Assembly: GCA_027083015.1 (NCBI GenBank) | Contig: JALWQS010000119.1 | Location: 1-14,770, forward strand | Direction: 5' to 3' | DNA from: Candidatus Woesearchaeota archaeon | GTDB lineage: Archaea; Nanobdellota; Nanobdellia; Woesearchaeales; UBA11576 | Length of the DNA stretch: 14,770 nucleotides | Shown: piece by piece, positions 1 to 8,813 of the stretch | Position numbering within the stretch: position 1 is the stretch's first letter | How the letters are laid out: the number at the start of each line of letters is the position of its first letter | The notes under the pieces: model-generated | The model's input: the letters and a program-made list of their open reading frames with translations, nothing else | Told to the model about the DNA's origin: nothing | Database searches by the model: none | Translations under genes and position numbers: made by a program

Positions 1-2
1 AT

Positions 3-215
3 TGGGCTTATGTCAATGTCTCAACATCTGATGTGAGCGGGAATTATTCTTCGTTTATTGATTGGAATAGGTCGCTTGTTGGCTGGTGGCGTTTTGAGAA
101 TAATACTTTGGATTCTTCAACTTATGGAAATGCTGCTTCTTGTTCTGGTAGTGCTTGTCCTGAATTGTGGACTGGGTACAGAGGAAAAGCATACAGGTTC
201 GACGGAGTGGATGAT
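3..215 (+). repeat. LamG entry repeat, copy A1
   Basis: This protein-level repeat of 71 codons runs from WAYVNV to the FDGVDD motif and pairs with 2487-2696. The strongest block is NRSLVGWWRFENNTLDSST followed by a C-x-G-S-x-C-P-E-L-W-T-G stretch. Codons here mostly end in T, unlike those of copy A2. It forms the first strands of LamG1. Confidence 0.85.
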
Positions 216-3200
216 TATTTAAGTGTTGGGGATCCTTCAGATGGTAGTTTAGACTTTGATATCGTTAAAGATTTTAGTATAAGCTTATGGGCAAAAAGCA
301 ATACTTCGTTAACAATCGGGTATTATCTGGCAAAGTATAGTAGCGGAGCTACTCCGGGTTATGCAGTACAGTTTTATAATGGGCATGTTAGAGCATTCAT
401 AAGAGATGGAACGGGAACAGGAACAGACGAAGTCGTTGTCGTGTCGAGCTTAACTAATGTTAATGATGGACATTGGCACCATATTGTAGTAACTTTTGAT
501 AGAGATGCAGATCTGAGATTATATATAGATGGAAGGTTAGATTGTACTCCACAATCAATAACGACAATAACCGATACTACCAGTAATAATGAGCCTTTAT
601 ATTTTGGTAGACGAGGGGCAGGAGATTATATGGCTGTTTCTTTAGATGATGTGCAGATATTCTCAAGAAAACTTTCCCCTCAAGAAATAAATGCAACATA
701 TCAGAATGGTCTGCATGATCTGTACAGGAACTTTACTGGTTTGGCTTCTGGTCGGGTTAATTATACTGCTTATTCAGAAGATATGGCAGGCAACCTAAAC
801 ACGACAGAATATTGGAATTTTAGTGTTAATTATTTGCCTGTTTTGAGTAGTATGAGTATTGATGGTTCTGATGTTGGTAATTATACAGATGAGAATTTGA
901 GTGTTAGTTATTCTAGTACTGATAGTGATGGTGATATTGTTAAAAATATTACTGTATGGAAGAAAAATTCCGGCGTTGAGCTGTTGAGTGATGGAGATAT
1001 GGAGCAGTCAGGAACTGGTGCTTGGTCTGCTTTGAGAGCTACATTAAGCAAGGAAACAAACAGTCCGCATGGAGGAAGTCAGGTATTGAGGGTTAACTTC
1101 AGTTCTTCAACACCACTAGCTTACCAATCTATCCTTAGTATAGGAAATTATTACCGAGTAACAGGGTGGGCAAGAAGTGACGGAACAGTAAAACCTCTGG
1201 TCTCAAGATGGACGAATACTGTATGGGAAGGAACAACAAGTACATCATGGCAACACTTTGATATCGTATTCCAAGCAACACACTCTAATATCGCCTTTGG
1301 TTTTAGTGGAGGAGCAACAAACAACTATGTGGAATTTGACGATGTTTCAGTAGAAGAACTAAAGAGTGTGGAATTGCTTAACATGCCTTTTGAGTCAAAC
1401 ACTCAGTTGAATATGTCTTCTTGGACTAAGGATTATTCTGGTTATGAGAATCATGGCACTGTTAATGGTGCAATGTGGAATAGTGCGGGCGGTTATGATG
1501 GAAAAGGAGCTTATGAGTTTGATGGTGTTGATGATACAATAAGAGTGATTGGGTTGCACATAAACAACGGAACAAACTTCAGCTTAGTAGCTTATATCAA
1601 AACAGAAAATACAGATTATGGATCTTTATTTGGAGATGTAATCGCACCAAACGGGGGCAGGTCAGGAATCTACATAAACGGTGCAGGAACAGCTTATGCA
1701 AGGTGTTACTCAACATCAAGTCATTGGTTATCATCGGGAACGAATGTGGAAGATGGACAATGGCATCAGATTGTAACGACCTACGAAGAAAGCACGCCAA
1801 ACTTATCAATATATGTTGATGGTGCATATAAGGGTTCATTAAACTGTTATCCAGAGCTGTTAGGAGCATCATACGCAAATATTTGGTTAGGAGAAAACCC
1901 CAGCACAGGAGCAGATGCTCATTTCAACGGGACAATAGATGAAGTAAGAATATACAACAGATCGTTAACAGCAGAACAAGTAAAAGCACTATATGAAAAT
2001 AAGACAGACTTAATAGTCAGTCAAGAGACTTCAGTTGGAGACACCTGGCAGGCTTGTGTGACGCCAAACGACGGATTAGAAGACGGAAGTATGGTCTGCT
2101 CTGAAGGATTGACAATCCAAAGCGGAGGAGTCTCAACATTACAAGTGGATCCATTAAACGCATGGGTCTTGAACGATACGATCAAGTTCGAGTGCAACGC
2201 AAGCAGCAACGTAGAATTATCATCAGCACAATTATGGACCGATTACGCAGGAACCTGGCAACAGAGCGGAAGTGCAGAAACACTGAGCGGAAAAACAGCA
2301 GAGTTTAATTTCAACCGTTCAGGTTACGGAGAAGACAGGTTCAAATGGGCATGTTATGTGTGCGATTCAGGAAACGAATGCGCATGGAGCAACAACAGGA
2401 CAGTAACGATAGATCTCCAAAAACCAGACATATGGTTCGACCAAAAAACATCACCATTAAACAGCCGAAACAGTACAAGCTACAACTGGTTATATGTGAA
2501 TGTCACAGCATTCGATCCTAACAATTACAGTTCATTCGTAGATGTTAACAGAAGCCTGATAGGCTGGTGGAGATTTGAGAACAACACGTTGGACTCCTCA
2601 ACGTACGGAAATGACGGAAGCTGTTCAGGAAGCACATGTCCGGAATTATGGACAGGAGCAAGAGGAAAAGCATACAAGTTTGACGACGTAGATGATGCCA
2701 TATCCTTAGGAAGCTCAACACAACCAAAAGATTTCACGATAAGCGTATGGGTACAAAAAGAATCGTCGGGAGTCATAGTGGGCGAAGGACACGGAGGAGA
2801 TAACTTAGGATTCTATCTGATAGCAATAGAACCAGACAGAGTAGACTTCCAAGTATACAAGTCAGGAAGCTACCACAGGATATACGCAGGAGGATGCCTA
2901 AAAGCAGGAGTGCCGACGCAAGTGACAGCAACATTCGATTATGACACAGAAACCCTAAAACTTTACTGTGACGGAGAACCAAAAGGTGCCTACTTAGGAA
3001 CGGCAAGGATAAGCTCAGTGAACAATGACCTTCTATATGCAGGAGCAAGATCCGACGGAGGAGTCCGCTACGGAGGAATGATCGATGACATAAAATACTT
3101 CAATAGAGTATTGAGTCCAGAAGAGATAAACGCAAGCTATAATATGAGGTCTAAGAGTTATGGAGTAAACATAACAGGACTATCAGAAGGAGAAAGGATA

Positions 3201-6200
3201 AACTACACAGTCTATGCACAAGACATGGCAGGAAACCTAAGACAGACAGATTATGTGAATTATGTCGTGAACAACAAACCGACAGCTTCCAATCTGAAAC
3301 TGAACAGCACCTATAACACCAACCTAACAACAGAAAACTTGACAGTTTGGTGGGATGCAACAGACATAGAGGGAGATTTCCTTACAAACATAACAGACTG
3401 GAGACTCAATGGACAATCAATAGCCCTGCTGAACATGCCATTTGACACGAACAGGCTGGCACAGGCCAACACCTCAGCAGTAAAAGATTATTCCCTATCA
3501 GAGAACAATGGTACATTAGATGGAGACGGAAATGTATTGTTGAATGGAGACGCAGAAACCGGCGATATGACAAACTGGGACTCTTGGAGCAGGATAAACA
3601 CTACAGAACCCTATGAAGGAAGCTACAGTTTCGAAGCAGATGGGCCCATAGGTCCCAAATCTCAGGAACTTATAGAGATAGACCCATCAAAAACCTATAA
3701 CCTATCAGGAATGTTTAAATCAGTAGGGGCAGGAGGACAAAGTAGATTCTACTTCGGATTCGCACCATACGATAAGAACAAGCAGTCGATACCTATCTAT
3801 ACCGTATTAGCAGTACCAAATACTGAAACTGTCCTGTATGAAGACTGTCACGCAACAGACACTATGTGTAAAGTAGTCAATGGAACAAACTGGTTCGTAT
3901 CATCCAACGGAAGAATAGCATTCAATGTAGATGATTCAGGAAACTGCAGAGATCTGCCGAACAGAAACCTATCAAATGCTGGGATAACGGCGGTAACAGA
4001 CAAAGGAGACTATTGGGAAATAAACTTTACAACAACAGCAGGAGTGGATGCGCCCAGAGGAACAAAAGTAAGGATGCAAAAGGCAGGATCAGGATATATC
4101 TACACAGCGTCGAACGGAGACTACATACCAACAGCATGGACGCAATTTGATGGTCAGATAAGCGGAGAATCAAAATGCTCGCTTTCAACCAGCGTCTGGT
4201 GGCCAGGAACAAGATATGCGAAGATCAAAATACTAGGAAACTACGGCCAAGACGCAACCTACAAGTTCCTAGCAGACAACATAAAATTAGAATCAAATCC
4301 AAAAACATACACAGGACCGACATGGAACGCAACAGGACATACAGGAGGAGCGTACGAGTTCGACGGCAAAGACGATTATGTACAATTCAATTCACAAGTA
4401 AATATACCATTAAGTACAACAGGAGGAAAACAAACAGTAAGCATGTGGGTAAAACCAAAAGGAAGCGGAACAAGAAGAATAATCTCAGGACCATTCTCAC
4501 CATGGAACGATATAAGAGTCACAAGTACGGGAGATATAAACTGGCTATTATACAATGGAACAATACATACACTAGTTGCAGGCGTGAATATTGATGATGG
4601 AGCATGGCATCATATAGCAGGAATACTGGATTATGATAACAACAACTGGAGTATATACGTAGACGGGCAATATAAGAACTCACAGACACCGCCTTATCTG
4701 GACAGCCAAGACCACAGAGCATGGTATCTACTAAGTCAGCCATCAGGAATCTTCAAGTTCGAAGGAACGATAGATGATGTGAATATATGGAACAGAAGCC
4801 TGAGTGCAGAACAGATAAAAGCACTCTACAACAACAGGACAGATCTTATAGTAAGCCAGGAAACGGATAAGGGAGATGTCTGGCAGGCGTGTGTCACACC
4901 AAATGATGCTTTAGAAGACGGAACAGAACAATGCAGCAACACATTAGAGATCCACACAGCCTGCCGTATCATAACAACACCTGGAGAATACAACCTGGGA
5001 GAAGATGCTACAGGAGCGCCAAAACAAGTAGATGTCGACGAGATATCAAAAGCATGCATCGTGATAAAATCAAGCGACGTAACATTTAACTGCAACGGGT
5101 ACACGATCACGAATGACGGGACGGCAGACGCAGCAGCCATAGTGGTAGCAGGAAGCACAACAACAGATTATACTAATGTCACGATAAAGAACTGTAATGT
5201 TTCAGGATACGAAAAAGGAATCTACCTACACCAAGTCATGAATGACCTGATAAACAACAGTGTAGCGAAACAAAATGCAGAAGGATTCAGCGTGTACGCA
5301 ACAACACAATCCAACATAACACAAAGCACAGCAAAAGGAAATTCAATAGGATTCAGCATAAAGAAAAACTCAGACCTTACAAGACTCATATCAACAGAAA
5401 CATCAAACAACACCTTCGACCTCCTGGTAAACAATACAGGAGGAACAATACCCATGTCCATAAAAGCAGAAAATATGATCTTCAGGAACCCGCAAGGATC
5501 AACAACAACCCAATACTCAAGAATAACCTTAGACGACATAGCAGGAACAGAAGAAAGATACACATTAAACTGGACAAGAAGAACAGCTGCTTTCGACAGC
5601 ACAGACCTGGAAGACTTCAATGACAAATGGCTTGAAATCAAAGAACTCGGCGGAGGCCCATCAATAGATAAGATAACCTGGAAATGGGACGAATCAGAAT
5701 TATCATGGTACGATGAGAGCGAGTTCGAACTAAGAGTATTTTCTTCAGGAGGACAGTATTGGTCAATACTCAACAATACACCAGATATTATACACAACGA
5801 AATAACCATGTTCGCATTCGCACCAGCAAGCCAGGTAGGAATAGTGGCTAACCAGACAAACAGAGCCCCGACGATAAGCTCAGTAAAACTCAACGCGACA
5901 GATAACAACAACAGGACAAAGCAAAACCTGACAGCATGGCCCGGAGCAGTAGCTGATCTGGACAATCAAAAAGTAAAACTACAATACAACTGGTACAAGA
6001 ATGGAAGCTCAATAACGCTGCTCAACATGCCATTAAGCCAGGCAGCAAGATACACGCCAGACAATGAGACCATATACGACCTAAGCGGTCACCACTACAA
6101 CGGAAGATTAGGGGCTGTAGGATACAGAGACAGCACAGAACCGTTGTTCAAGAAATCCGACGGTTACGACGGCTTCGGAGCATACAAATTCGATGGAGCT

Positions 6201-7535
6201 AATGATTACATAACAACAACAGACCTAAGCTTCACACCAAACGATAAGTTCAGCTTTGAAGTGTGGGTCAAACCAGACTCCTTAGCAACCTACCAATCAA
6301 TATTCGGAAAAGTAAGTTATGAATACACATTAAACGTGATGGACACTTCAGGAAAAATAAGATTCACCTACTGGAATACATCAGGACAAGACGCGATACA
6401 GCTAAACGCTCTCAATGCCTTAAGCGTGGGAGCATGGACTCAAATAGCAATAACCTATAACGGATCAGAAGCGAGACTATACGTGAACGGAAACCTGGAA
6501 GACACAGACAATACAGTCAAAGGAAATACATTAAGGAATACTGCAGACATACTAAGCATAGGAAGAGCTTATTTCTCAGGAGGAACAAGATACTTCAATG
6601 GAGAGATACAAGACCTAAAGGTCTACAACATCTCACTACCAGAAGAACAGGTAAAAATAGACTATAATGCAGGAATAGGAAGAAGCAACTATACAGTATC
6701 AGCATTGACCAAAAAACACGATATCTGGAACCTGACAGTAACACCTTTCGATTCTAAAGGAAAGAAAGGAACCACCAAATGGTCAAATTCTCTGGAAATA
6801 AGAAACACACCACCGCGGATACCATCACTAATATTCCCTGAAAATAACAACCTGACCGTAAGGACCAGGAAACCAACATTCATCTGGACAGCAGTCACAG
6901 ACGACGACAATGACAATATAGTCTACATAAGAAACATAACCGGAGGACTAAACGATATCGTAGAATCGGGAATAACAGGAACAAGCGACCAGGTAGATCA
7001 GGAACTGGCAACATCCGATGAACCATTCAGCAACTATAACTGGACAGTGATAGCCTACGATGGAGAAGATAACAGTACAGTAAGTGTAAGCTGGAGATTC
7101 AGGGTGCTACCATTTGTCTATCTCAACATGACAGAACCTGCATCATCAGTAGTGAATTTCGGACAGATGGATCCAGGACAAATGGATGATACAACAGACA
7201 ACAATCCACCACCATTCATAATAGAGAACTCAGGAACAGTAGTCTCAGATGTGGTCAATATAAGCGCCGATTCTCCAATGTTCGTAAGAGCAACACTGCC
7301 AGACGAAACCTTCCAGGTAAAAGTAAGCCCTTACGAAGCAGGATCCTTCAATACAGGAGGATCAGCGATGGAATGGAAAAACGTCTCAGGAACCAAGAAA
7401 AAGATCATCAGCAAATTAAACTATAGCGATCAACACGACACAGCAAGGATAGACCTAAGGATAAAAGTGCCAAGTTCAGAACCACCAGGAGAAAAATCAT
7501 CCGTCCTGACGATATACGGACAGCAGACACAATGA
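3..7535 (+). CDS. Giant multi-domain LamG surface protein (5' end outside window)
   Basis: This is a secreted or surface protein of at least 2,510 residues, probably binding glycans or other cells; the ligand is unknown. The frame is open back to base 3, and the upstream residues (WAYVNVSTSD) align with an internal repeat (WLYVNVTAFD at 2487), so the GTG at 33 is not the start. Domains, numbered from that GTG: LamG1 ~12-226; Ig-like linker; CBM-like module ~315-445; LamG2 ~448-656; Cys-containing WQACVTPND segment and Ig-like region ~659-805; LamG3 ~838-1036; LamG4 ~1130-1604, interrupted at ~1165-1424 by a second CBM-like domain; beta-helix ~1644-1805; LamG5 ~1991-2220; Ig-like ~2260-2370; C-terminal beta domain to 2500. 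LamG hallmarks are WWRFENN or LLNMPF entry, AYxFDGxDD, and DDV/DEV...N/S-R-x-LS exit. Asn-X-Ser/Thr sequons are dense, suggesting N-glycosylation. No C-terminal membrane helix is visible. The stop overlaps the next ATG (ATGA). The family call is firm; the role is inferred. Confidence 0.9.
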   Translation, partial: WAYVNVSTSDVSGNYSSFIDWNRSLVGWWRFENNTLDSSTYGNAASCSGSACPELWTGYRGKAYRFDGVDDYLSVGDPSDGSLDFDIVKDFSISLWAKSNTSLTIGYYLAKYSSGATPGYAVQFYNGHVRAFIRDGTGTGTDEVVVVSSLTNVNDGHWHHIVVTFDRDADLRLYIDGRLDCTPQSITTITDTTSNNEPLYFGRRGAGDYMAVSLDDVQIFSRKLSPQEINATYQNGLHDLYRNFTGLASGRVNYTAYSEDMAGNLNTTEYWNFSVNYLPVLSSMSIDGSDVGNYTDENLSVSYSSTDSDGDIVKNITVWKKNSGVELLSDGDMEQSGTGAWSALRATLSKETNSPHGGSQVLRVNFSSSTPLAYQSILSIGNYYRVTGWARSDGTVKPLVSRWTNTVWEGTTSTSWQHFDIVFQATHSNIAFGFSGGATNNYVEFDDVSVEELKSVELLNMPFESNTQLNMSSWTKDYSGYENHGTVNGAMWNSAGGYDGKGAYEFDGVDDTIRVIGLHINNGTNFSLVAYIKTENTDYGSLFGDVIAPNGGRSGIYINGAGTAYARCYSTSSHWLSSGTNVEDGQWHQIVTTYEESTPNLSIYVDGAYKGSLNCYPELLGASYANIWLGENPSTGADAHFNGTIDEVRIYNRSLTAEQVKALYENKTDLIVSQETSVGDTWQACVTPNDGLEDGSMVCSEGLTIQSGGVSTLQVDPLNAWVLNDTIKFECNASSNVELSSAQLWTDYAGTWQQSGSAETLSGKTAEFNFNRSGYGEDRFKWACYVCDSGNECAWSNNRTVTIDLQKPDIWFDQKTSPLNSRNSTSYNWLYVNVTAFDPNNYSSFVDVNRSLIGWWRFENNTLDSSTYGNDGSCSGSTCPELWTGARGKAYKFDDVDDAISLGSSTQPKDFTISVWVQKESSGVIVGEGHGGDNLGFYLIAIEPDRVDFQVYKSGSYHRIYAGGCLKAGVPTQVTATFDYDTETLKLYCDGEPKGAYLGTARISSVNNDLLYAGARSDGGVRYGGMIDDIKYFNRVLSPEEINASYNMRSKSYGVNITGLSEGERINYTVYAQDMAGNLRQTDYVNYVVNNKPTASNLKLNSTYNTNLTTENLTVWWDATDIEGDFLTNITDWRLNGQSIALLNMPFDTNRLAQANTSAVKDYSLSENNGTLDGDGNVLLNGDAETGDMTNWDSWSRINTTEPYEGSYSFEADGPIGPKSQELIEIDPSKTYNLSGMFKSVGAGGQSRFYFGFAPYDKNKQSIPIYTVLAVPNTETVLYEDCHATDTMCKVVNGTNWFVSSNGRIAFNVDDSGNCRDLPNRNLSNAGITAVTDKGDYWEINFTTTAGVDAPRGTKVRMQKAGSGYIYTASNGDYIPTAWTQFDGQISGESKCSLSTSVWWPGTRYAKIKILGNYGQDATYKFLADNIKLESNPKTYTGPTWNATGHTGGAYEFDGKDDYVQFNSQVNIPLSTTGGKQTVSMWVKPKGSGTRRIISGPFSPWNDIRVTSTGDINWLLYNGTIHTLVAGVNIDDGAWHHIAGILDYDNNNWSIYVDGQYKNSQTPPYLDSQDHRAWYLLSQPSGIFKFEGTIDDVNIWNRSLSAEQIKALYNNRTDLIVSQETDKGDVWQACVTPNDALEDGTEQCSNTLEIHTACRIITTPGEYNLGEDATGAPKQVDVDEISKACIVIKSSDVTFNCNGYTITNDGTADAAAIVVAGSTTTDYTNVTIKNCNVSGYEKGIYLHQVMNDLINNSVAKQNAEGFSVYATTQSNITQSTAKGNSIGFSIKKNSDLTRLISTETSNNTFDLLVNNTGGTIPMSIKAENMIFRNPQGSTTTQYSRITLDDIAGTEERYTLNWTRRTAAFDSTDLEDFNDKWLEIKELGGGPSIDKITWKWDESELSWYDESEFELRVFSSGGQYWSILNNTPDIIHNEITMFAFAPASQVGIVANQTNRAPTISSVKLNATDNNNRTKQNLTAWPGAVADLDNQKVKLQYNWYKNGSSITLLNMPLSQAARYTPDNETIYDLSGHHYNGRLGAVGYRDSTEPLFKKSDGYDGFGAYKFDGANDYITTTDLSFTPNDKFSFEVWVKPDSLATYQSIFGKVSYEYTLNVMDTSGKIRFTYWNTSGQDAIQLNALNALSVGAWTQIAITYNGSEARLYVNGNLEDTDNTVKGNTLRNTADILSIGRAYFSGGTRYFNGEIQDLKVYNISLPEEQVKIDYNAGIGRSNYTVSALTKKHDIWNLTVTPFDSKGKKGTTKWSNSLEIRNTPPRIPSLIFPENNNLTVRTRKPTFIWTAVTDDDNDNIVYIRNITGGLNDIVESGITGTSDQVDQELATSDEPFSNYNWTVIAYDGEDNSTVSVSWRFRVLPFVYLNMTEPASSVVNFGQMDPGQMDDTTDNNPPPFIIENSGTVVSDVVNISADSPMFVRATLPDETFQVKVSPYEAGSFNTGGSAMEWKNVSGTKKKIISKLNYSDQHDTARIDLRIKVPSSEPPGEKSSVLTIYGQQTQ
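975..1367 (+). other. Carbohydrate-binding-like module inserted before LamG2
   Basis: Residues ~315-445 start with ELLSDGDMEQ and end with VEFDDVSVEE. This is the usual opening and closing pattern of CBM4/9-type beta-sandwich modules (NLLxNGDFE ... DDVSV). It sits between the linker ending in WKKNSG and the LamG2 entry VELLNMPF, a point where the parallel linkers before LamG4 and LamG5 run straight into LLNMP. Codon choice differs from the T-ending flanks. The fold assignment is by motif only. Confidence 0.65.
2010..2111 (+). repeat. LamG exit repeat, copy B1
   Basis: This 34-codon segment begins LIVSQET and contains WQACVTPND and LEDG with two conserved cysteines. It matches 4845-4946 at 25 of 34 residues by hand alignment. 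It follows LamG2 and probably forms an Ig-like linker whose cysteines could be a disulfide. Confidence 0.85.
2487..2696 (+). repeat. LamG entry repeat, copy A2
   Basis: This 70-codon partner of 3-215 has one residue fewer and nearly the same protein in the core (NRSLIGWWRFENNTLDSST), but many different synonymous codons (for example agc/aga/aca in place of tct/cgt/act). It opens LamG3. Confidence 0.85.
3525..4304 (+). other. CBM-like domain nested inside LamG4
   Basis: Residues ~1165-1424 begin VLLNGDAETGDMTNWDSW and end YKFLADNIKLES, again a CBM4/9-like frame. They interrupt LamG4 between ENNGTLDGD and GPTWNATGHTGGAYEFDG; in LamG2 the equivalent pieces are joined (ENHGTVNGAMWNSAGG...AYEFDG). 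The insert itself carries an extra ~108-residue stretch at 3798-4121, between YDKNKQSIP and IPTAWTQF. Confidence 0.65.
4845..4946 (+). repeat. LamG exit repeat, copy B2
   Basis: This is the partner of 2010-2111 and follows LamG4. The residues LIVSQET, WQACVTPND, LEDG and CS are shared, with clear synonymous divergence at the DNA level. Confidence 0.85.
4959..5450 (+). other. Parallel beta-helix segment (NosD/Pbh1-like)
   Basis: Residues ~1644-1805 show the short degenerate rungs of a right-handed beta-helix: CIVIKSSDVTFNCNGYTI, then NVTIKNCNVSGYEKGIYL, DLINNSVAKQNAEGFSV, SNITQSTAKGNSIGFSI and so on, with Asn/Gly turns. Such domains often bind or cut polysaccharide, but no catalytic residues can be assigned here. 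Confidence 0.75.
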
Positions 7536-8803
7536 TAAAACGAGATAAGAAAGGAAAGAGAAGATCGGTCAAGCCAGCACTACCCCTCCTGGTACTTCTT
7601 ATGCTGACTACCATAATACTACTATCCTCAAACGTATCAGGCTTCGGAGTGGGGCCGAGCAGGCAATACATTAGTTATACTCCGGGAGAAACCATAGAAG
7701 GAGAACTATATCTGATGAACGACGAGAAAAATACGTTCAAGGTAGGCATCTATGTAGAAGGAGACCTTGCAGATTATGTCACGCTAGACCAGCAACTTCT
7801 GGATGTGGGAAGGAACGATATGATAAAAGTCGTACCTTACAAGATCAAATTCCCAAAAAAATCGCCAAGACCGGGAGATAACAAGGTAAAGATCGTGTTT
7901 AGAGAATTCTCTACAGACAAAGATGTGGATAAAGGATCGTCGGTAAGAGCGAACCTTGCTATCGCAGCAGAGATAGTCATACAGGTACCTTATCCAGGAA
8001 AATATGCGGAAGGGCAACTGTTCATATCAAATGCAGAAGACATGGACAAACCTACAAAATTCACAGTCCTTCTGGATAATTACGGAACAGAAGATATAGC
8101 ACAAGCACAAGCACATATCAACATCTTCTCGCCGACAGGAGACAAAGTTGGAGAGACAGAGACCAATGCACGAAGCTTAGGAGCGAAAGAAGAAGTAAGA
8201 TTAGACGCTCTATGGGATAAAGAAGTGAAGATGGGAAGTTACATAGCAAAAGCAAAAGTGACCTATGATAACAGGTCATTAACCCTTGAACAACCGTTCG
8301 ACCTGGGAAGATTCACAATAGAACTGAGCGATATAACAGTCGATAAGTTCAAGCTGGGAGACGTAGCAAAATTCAACATAAAACTGGCTAACAACTGGAA
8401 CAAAAAGATAGACAGCGTGTATTCAGAAGTCATCATAACAGACGAGAATGAAAAAGAGATCACAAGATTCAAGACCGCAGCCATAGATATACCTGCAGAA
8501 GAAGTAGGCCAGTTAGAAGGTTACTGGTATACAGAGGGAGTAGCACCAGGATACTACACAATAAAATTCATCGTTCATTATGCTGGAAAGATGACACAGA
8601 AGATCATCAAGATGAAAGTGGATCTTAACGAGATAAAATTCTTCAACGAAGGAACAGGATATGTAATATCAAAAAGTGAAGAAGGAAAAGGCATGTCAAC
8701 ACAATCATTACTGATAGTCCTGATACTAGCAGTCGTGATACTGCTGATAATCATGAACCTGGGATGGTTCTATTTCCTTTCAAAAAGATTCAAAGAAAAA
8801 TAA
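7532..8803 (+). CDS. Membrane-anchored extracellular beta-sandwich protein
   Basis: This 423-residue protein is not a named family I can identify. A strongly basic N-terminus (residues 1-14) is followed by a hydrophobic stretch (~15-33) and a likely cleavage site near VSG-FG (~37), which together form a signal peptide. Three beta-rich Ig-like regions follow (~42-155, 160-260, 262-365). They include a PGETIEGELYLMNDEKNT stretch typical of extracytoplasmic sandwich domains. A C-terminal membrane helix (~391-415, LLIVLILAVVILLIIM) ends in a short basic tail (KRFKEK), giving an outside-facing body. The ATG is fixed by its ATGA overlap with the giant LamG gene, so the two are probably translationally coupled. 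Because the LamG protein lacks a visible anchor, this protein may hold it at the membrane; that is inference. Confidence 0.85.
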   Translation: MIKRDKKGKRRSVKPALPLLVLLMLTTIILLSSNVSGFGVGPSRQYISYTPGETIEGELYLMNDEKNTFKVGIYVEGDLADYVTLDQQLLDVGRNDMIKVVPYKIKFPKKSPRPGDNKVKIVFREFSTDKDVDKGSSVRANLAIAAEIVIQVPYPGKYAEGQLFISNAEDMDKPTKFTVLLDNYGTEDIAQAQAHINIFSPTGDKVGETETNARSLGAKEEVRLDALWDKEVKMGSYIAKAKVTYDNRSLTLEQPFDLGRFTIELSDITVDKFKLGDVAKFNIKLANNWNKKIDSVYSEVIITDENEKEITRFKTAAIDIPAEEVGQLEGYWYTEGVAPGYYTIKFIVHYAGKMTQKIIKMKVDLNEIKFFNEGTGYVISKSEEGKGMSTQSLLIVLILAVVILLIIMNLGWFYFLSKRFKEK

Positions 8804-8809
8804 GAAGGT
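8804..8809 (+). promoter_or_regulatory. Shine-Dalgarno-like site for the HTH gene
   Basis: The sequence GAAGGT lies directly after the stop of the anchor gene and 4 bases before the ATG at 8814. It supports this start and shows that the gene is translated within a polycistronic message. Confidence 0.6.
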
Positions 8810-8813
8810 ACTG

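Noticed and set aside
33..35. GTG as the start codon of the giant LamG gene
   Set aside because: The frame is open to the window edge and the upstream residues are homologous to an internal repeat.
4175..4594. Second + strand frame inside the LamG gene (139 codons)
   Set aside because: It is an Arg/Lys/Asn-rich frame-shifted reading of A-rich codons; the main frame is continuous with homologous LamG repeats.
5222..5965. Open frame on the - strand opposite the LamG gene (247 codons)
   Set aside because: It is a shadow of the beta-helix and linker region with no recognisable domain or ribosome site.
33..7535. Sequencing frameshift or fused neighbouring genes in the giant frame
   Set aside because: The frame runs without a stop and domain repeats follow in order with intact motifs, so a single very long gene is the simplest reading.
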